Part shown: piece after piece, positions 19,001 through 21,348 of the stretch
Layout: every line of letters begins with the position of its first letter
Position numbering within the stretch: the stretch's first letter is position 1
From: an uncultured Lachnospiraceae bacterium
GTDB lineage: Bacteria; Bacillota; Clostridia; Lachnospirales; Lachnospiraceae
Reading direction: 5' to 3'
DNA length: 21,348 nt
NCBI GenBank assembly: GCA_900549995.1
Contig: URQQ01000071.1
Location: 1 to 21,348 of the forward strand
Notes under the pieces: generated by a model
Seen by the model: only the letters and a program-made list of their open reading frames with translations
The model's database searches: none
What the model was told of the DNA's origin: nothing
Position numbers and translations under genes: made by a program

Positions 19001-21348
19001 GAAGCATCTTTGAATTTCTGTACTGCTTCTGCCGCTTCCGGCCTTGCCGGATCAATCATACCTGCCATTCCGGCGAATACGAGTTTTTCCTCTTTCAACG
19101 CTTTTTGGCCGCTGCCCTTTGGGTATTTTCTCATTGCAACTGCAAGGACACGAAGTGCCTGTGAAGACATCTCTTCTACAGCCATACGTATCTGCCGGAT
19201 ATGAGTCTCTGTAAGCGGCACTGTCTTTCCTTTGATTAAAATGCTGCTGCATCTTTTGATAATCTCATCCGGTGCCCCCTTCGTATATGCCGTCTCCTCT
19301 GCGCCGCTCTGGTGCAGGGTTGTCATCATTTTGCGGTCAGAGTCAAAGGAAAGTTCTCCGATTCTTGGCATCTTATTTTCCAGCTCTTCCCTCTTTAGCC
19401 TGTATCCCGACGCCAGATCCAGAAGCGCAATTTCTGTTGGATCGCCAAGACTCTCTCCATCTCCTGTCACCGCATCATTACACAAGGTCATTCCTCTTAA
19501 AAATTCTTTCTGGTTCTCCCAGTCCAGCTGATTCCCGGCACACACCTTCTGGTCCGTATAACATTTGACTACCGACATCTTATTCTGGGTTAAAGTACCT
19601 GTTTTATCCGAGCATACGACACTGACTGCTCCCAGCGTCTCCACAGACGGAAGTTTTCTCACGATTGTATTTACTTTTACCATTTTCGATACACTCAGAG
19701 CCAGCACAATGGTCACAATAGCCGGCAGGCCTTCCGGCACGGCTGCCACCGCAAGTGAAATAGCCGTAATCAGCATGACAATAATATCCCTCTTCTGCAG
19801 TACCGCAATTAAAAACAATGCTGCACACAACAATACGGAGACAATACTGAGTACCTTTCCCAGATCTGAAAGCCTTTTCTGAAGCGGTGTAAATTCTTTT
19901 GGTGCCTTGCTGATAAAAGATGCAATCCTGCCGATCTCTGTCTGCATTCCTGTCGCTGTTACAATCCCCTCTCCACGCCCATAAGTCACGACAGTAGACA
20001 TAAATGCCATATTTCTCCTGTCTCCGATCGGAAGCTCTTTCTTCGCAAGGAAAGAGGCATCCTTCTCGATCGGCAGTGACTCTCCTGTCAGAGCCGATTC
20101 TTCAACCTTCAGATTGGAGGTCTCTACGAGACGCAGATCCGCAGGTACCTGCCGTCCTGCATCCAGACATACAAGATCACCTGGCACAAGTTCTGCAGCC
20201 GGTATCTCTATCTGTTTTCCGTCTCTTTTCACTATGGCCTTCGGGCTTGTCATCTTCTTTAGTGCATCCAGCGCTTTTCTTGCTTTCCCCTCCTGTATCA
20301 CCCCTATTACCGAGTTTACGATCACAACAGTAATGATAATTGCAGCATCACTGATTTCATGCAGTAGAAATGATATCGTAGCTGCGATCAAAAGTACACA
20401 GATCAGCGGATCATTCAGCTGTTCAAGCAGCTGCTCCGCCACACTCTTTTTTTTCTCTTCCGTCAACTCATTTCTGCCATAACTCTGAAGCCTTTGTTTT
20501 GCCTCAGATTCAGACAATCCTCTTTCCTGGTTACAGTCAAGTTCTCTGGCTGTCTCCTGGATCTTTTTCTGCTCGAACAAAAAATCCACCCCTTTTCATG
20601 CTTGTACGATGCCTCAATGTATCGTATGCCTAAAGAGAGGTGGATATGCTTTACTGCCTTTGTTTTTTTTGTTTCCGCAATGCCGACTCTCGCTTCGCTT
20701 CCTCCATATCTTCCAGAAATTCAGGACATTCCTTCAGAAATTTCTGAAACTGCTCTTCCGTCATCCCAGCCTTAAACTTTTCATAATACTCTTCATCATC
20801 CATAAAAAGGGCATCCAGCATGTCCTTTTTCTCCCGCACTGTGAGTTCTCTCTCATATTTTTCCATCCCCGTCATCTCTCCTTTTGCTCTTTTCATTGTC
20901 TGTTTTCTACTGCAATCAATCAGTCGCACTATATATTATGCCACTTTTTGTTGCATTTTACAAGAGCTGCCAAGATAGGACGACAATGGAAATCAGGATT
21001 TTACTGTATTTATACTGAGAAAAAAATTTCTAAAATAAAAAACCACAACCCTATGACATTCATAAGATTATGGTTTCCAAGTGCGGATGACAGGAATCGA
21101 ACCTGCACGGTCTCCCACTAGATCCTAAGTCTAGCGCGTCTGCCAGTTCCGCCACATCCGCATGTTATATTTCGATCACCGAAAACGCCAAAAGGCATAT
21201 CTCGGGACTTTGTAAGCAACCTCCAAATTTCCGGGCATCCCCGGACTTTAGCACGTCGCCTATACAAAAAATAAAACAAGCATATTCGCTTGTTTCACAG
21301 TGAGCGTGCGGGGATTCGAACCCCGGACAACTTGATTAAAAGTCAAGT

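Overview
The window looks like chromosomal DNA of a low-to-mid-GC Gram-positive gut-type Clostridia, most likely Lachnospiraceae. The evidence is the fabH-acpP-fabK type II fatty-acid operon using FabK rather than FabI, strong AGGAGG ribosome sites, tRNAs without an encoded CCA tail, and regulators typical of that family. The placement is inferred from protein style only; no search was possible.

Layout. 1-1804 (minus): start of a fatty-acid synthesis operon (fabH, acpP, 5' part of fabK) with a strong promoter overlapped by a FabT-like palindrome. 1879-5132 (plus): two tandem paralogous surface proteins, each with a signal peptide, a propeller-like ectodomain, an InlB-B-like repeat, one membrane helix and a charged cytoplasmic tail, and each with its own promoter and terminator hairpin. 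5128-5318: tRNA-Leu(CAG) with promoter and terminator. 5309-6310: a roughly 1-kb scar of an integrated element, bounded by 33-nt direct repeats (30 of 33 identical). It holds an integrase C-terminal remnant, an XRE repressor, a Phd/YefM antitoxin and a toxin that has lost its start codon and second half.

6326-7878 (minus): a GNAT acetyltransferase and an EamA/DMT transporter. 8005-13099 (minus): a TetR-controlled export module (TetR, MFS pump, FtsX-type ABC permease, ABC ATPase) with the same 19-bp operator before tetR and before the pump gene. 13127-15565 (minus): a TipA-like MerR regulator with a textbook 19-bp-spacer MerR promoter, then an ABC-F ribosome-protection gene that has lost its first Walker A region but keeps its promoter and a leader with small ORFs. 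15549-17857 (minus): a membrane c-di-GMP phosphodiesterase with a degenerate GGDEF domain and an intact EAL domain. 17875-20963 (minus): a SERCA/LMCA1-like Ca2+ P-type ATPase preceded by a small unknown ORF in the same transcription unit. 21035-21348 (minus): tRNA-Leu(UAG) and a partial tRNA-Lys(UUU).

Taken together this is housekeeping lipid synthesis and tRNA genes interleaved with envelope, export and resistance functions. The parts least explained by known families are the paired surface proteins and the decayed tRNA-proximal element. I did not see a complete defence system, CRISPR array, insertion sequence or prophage.
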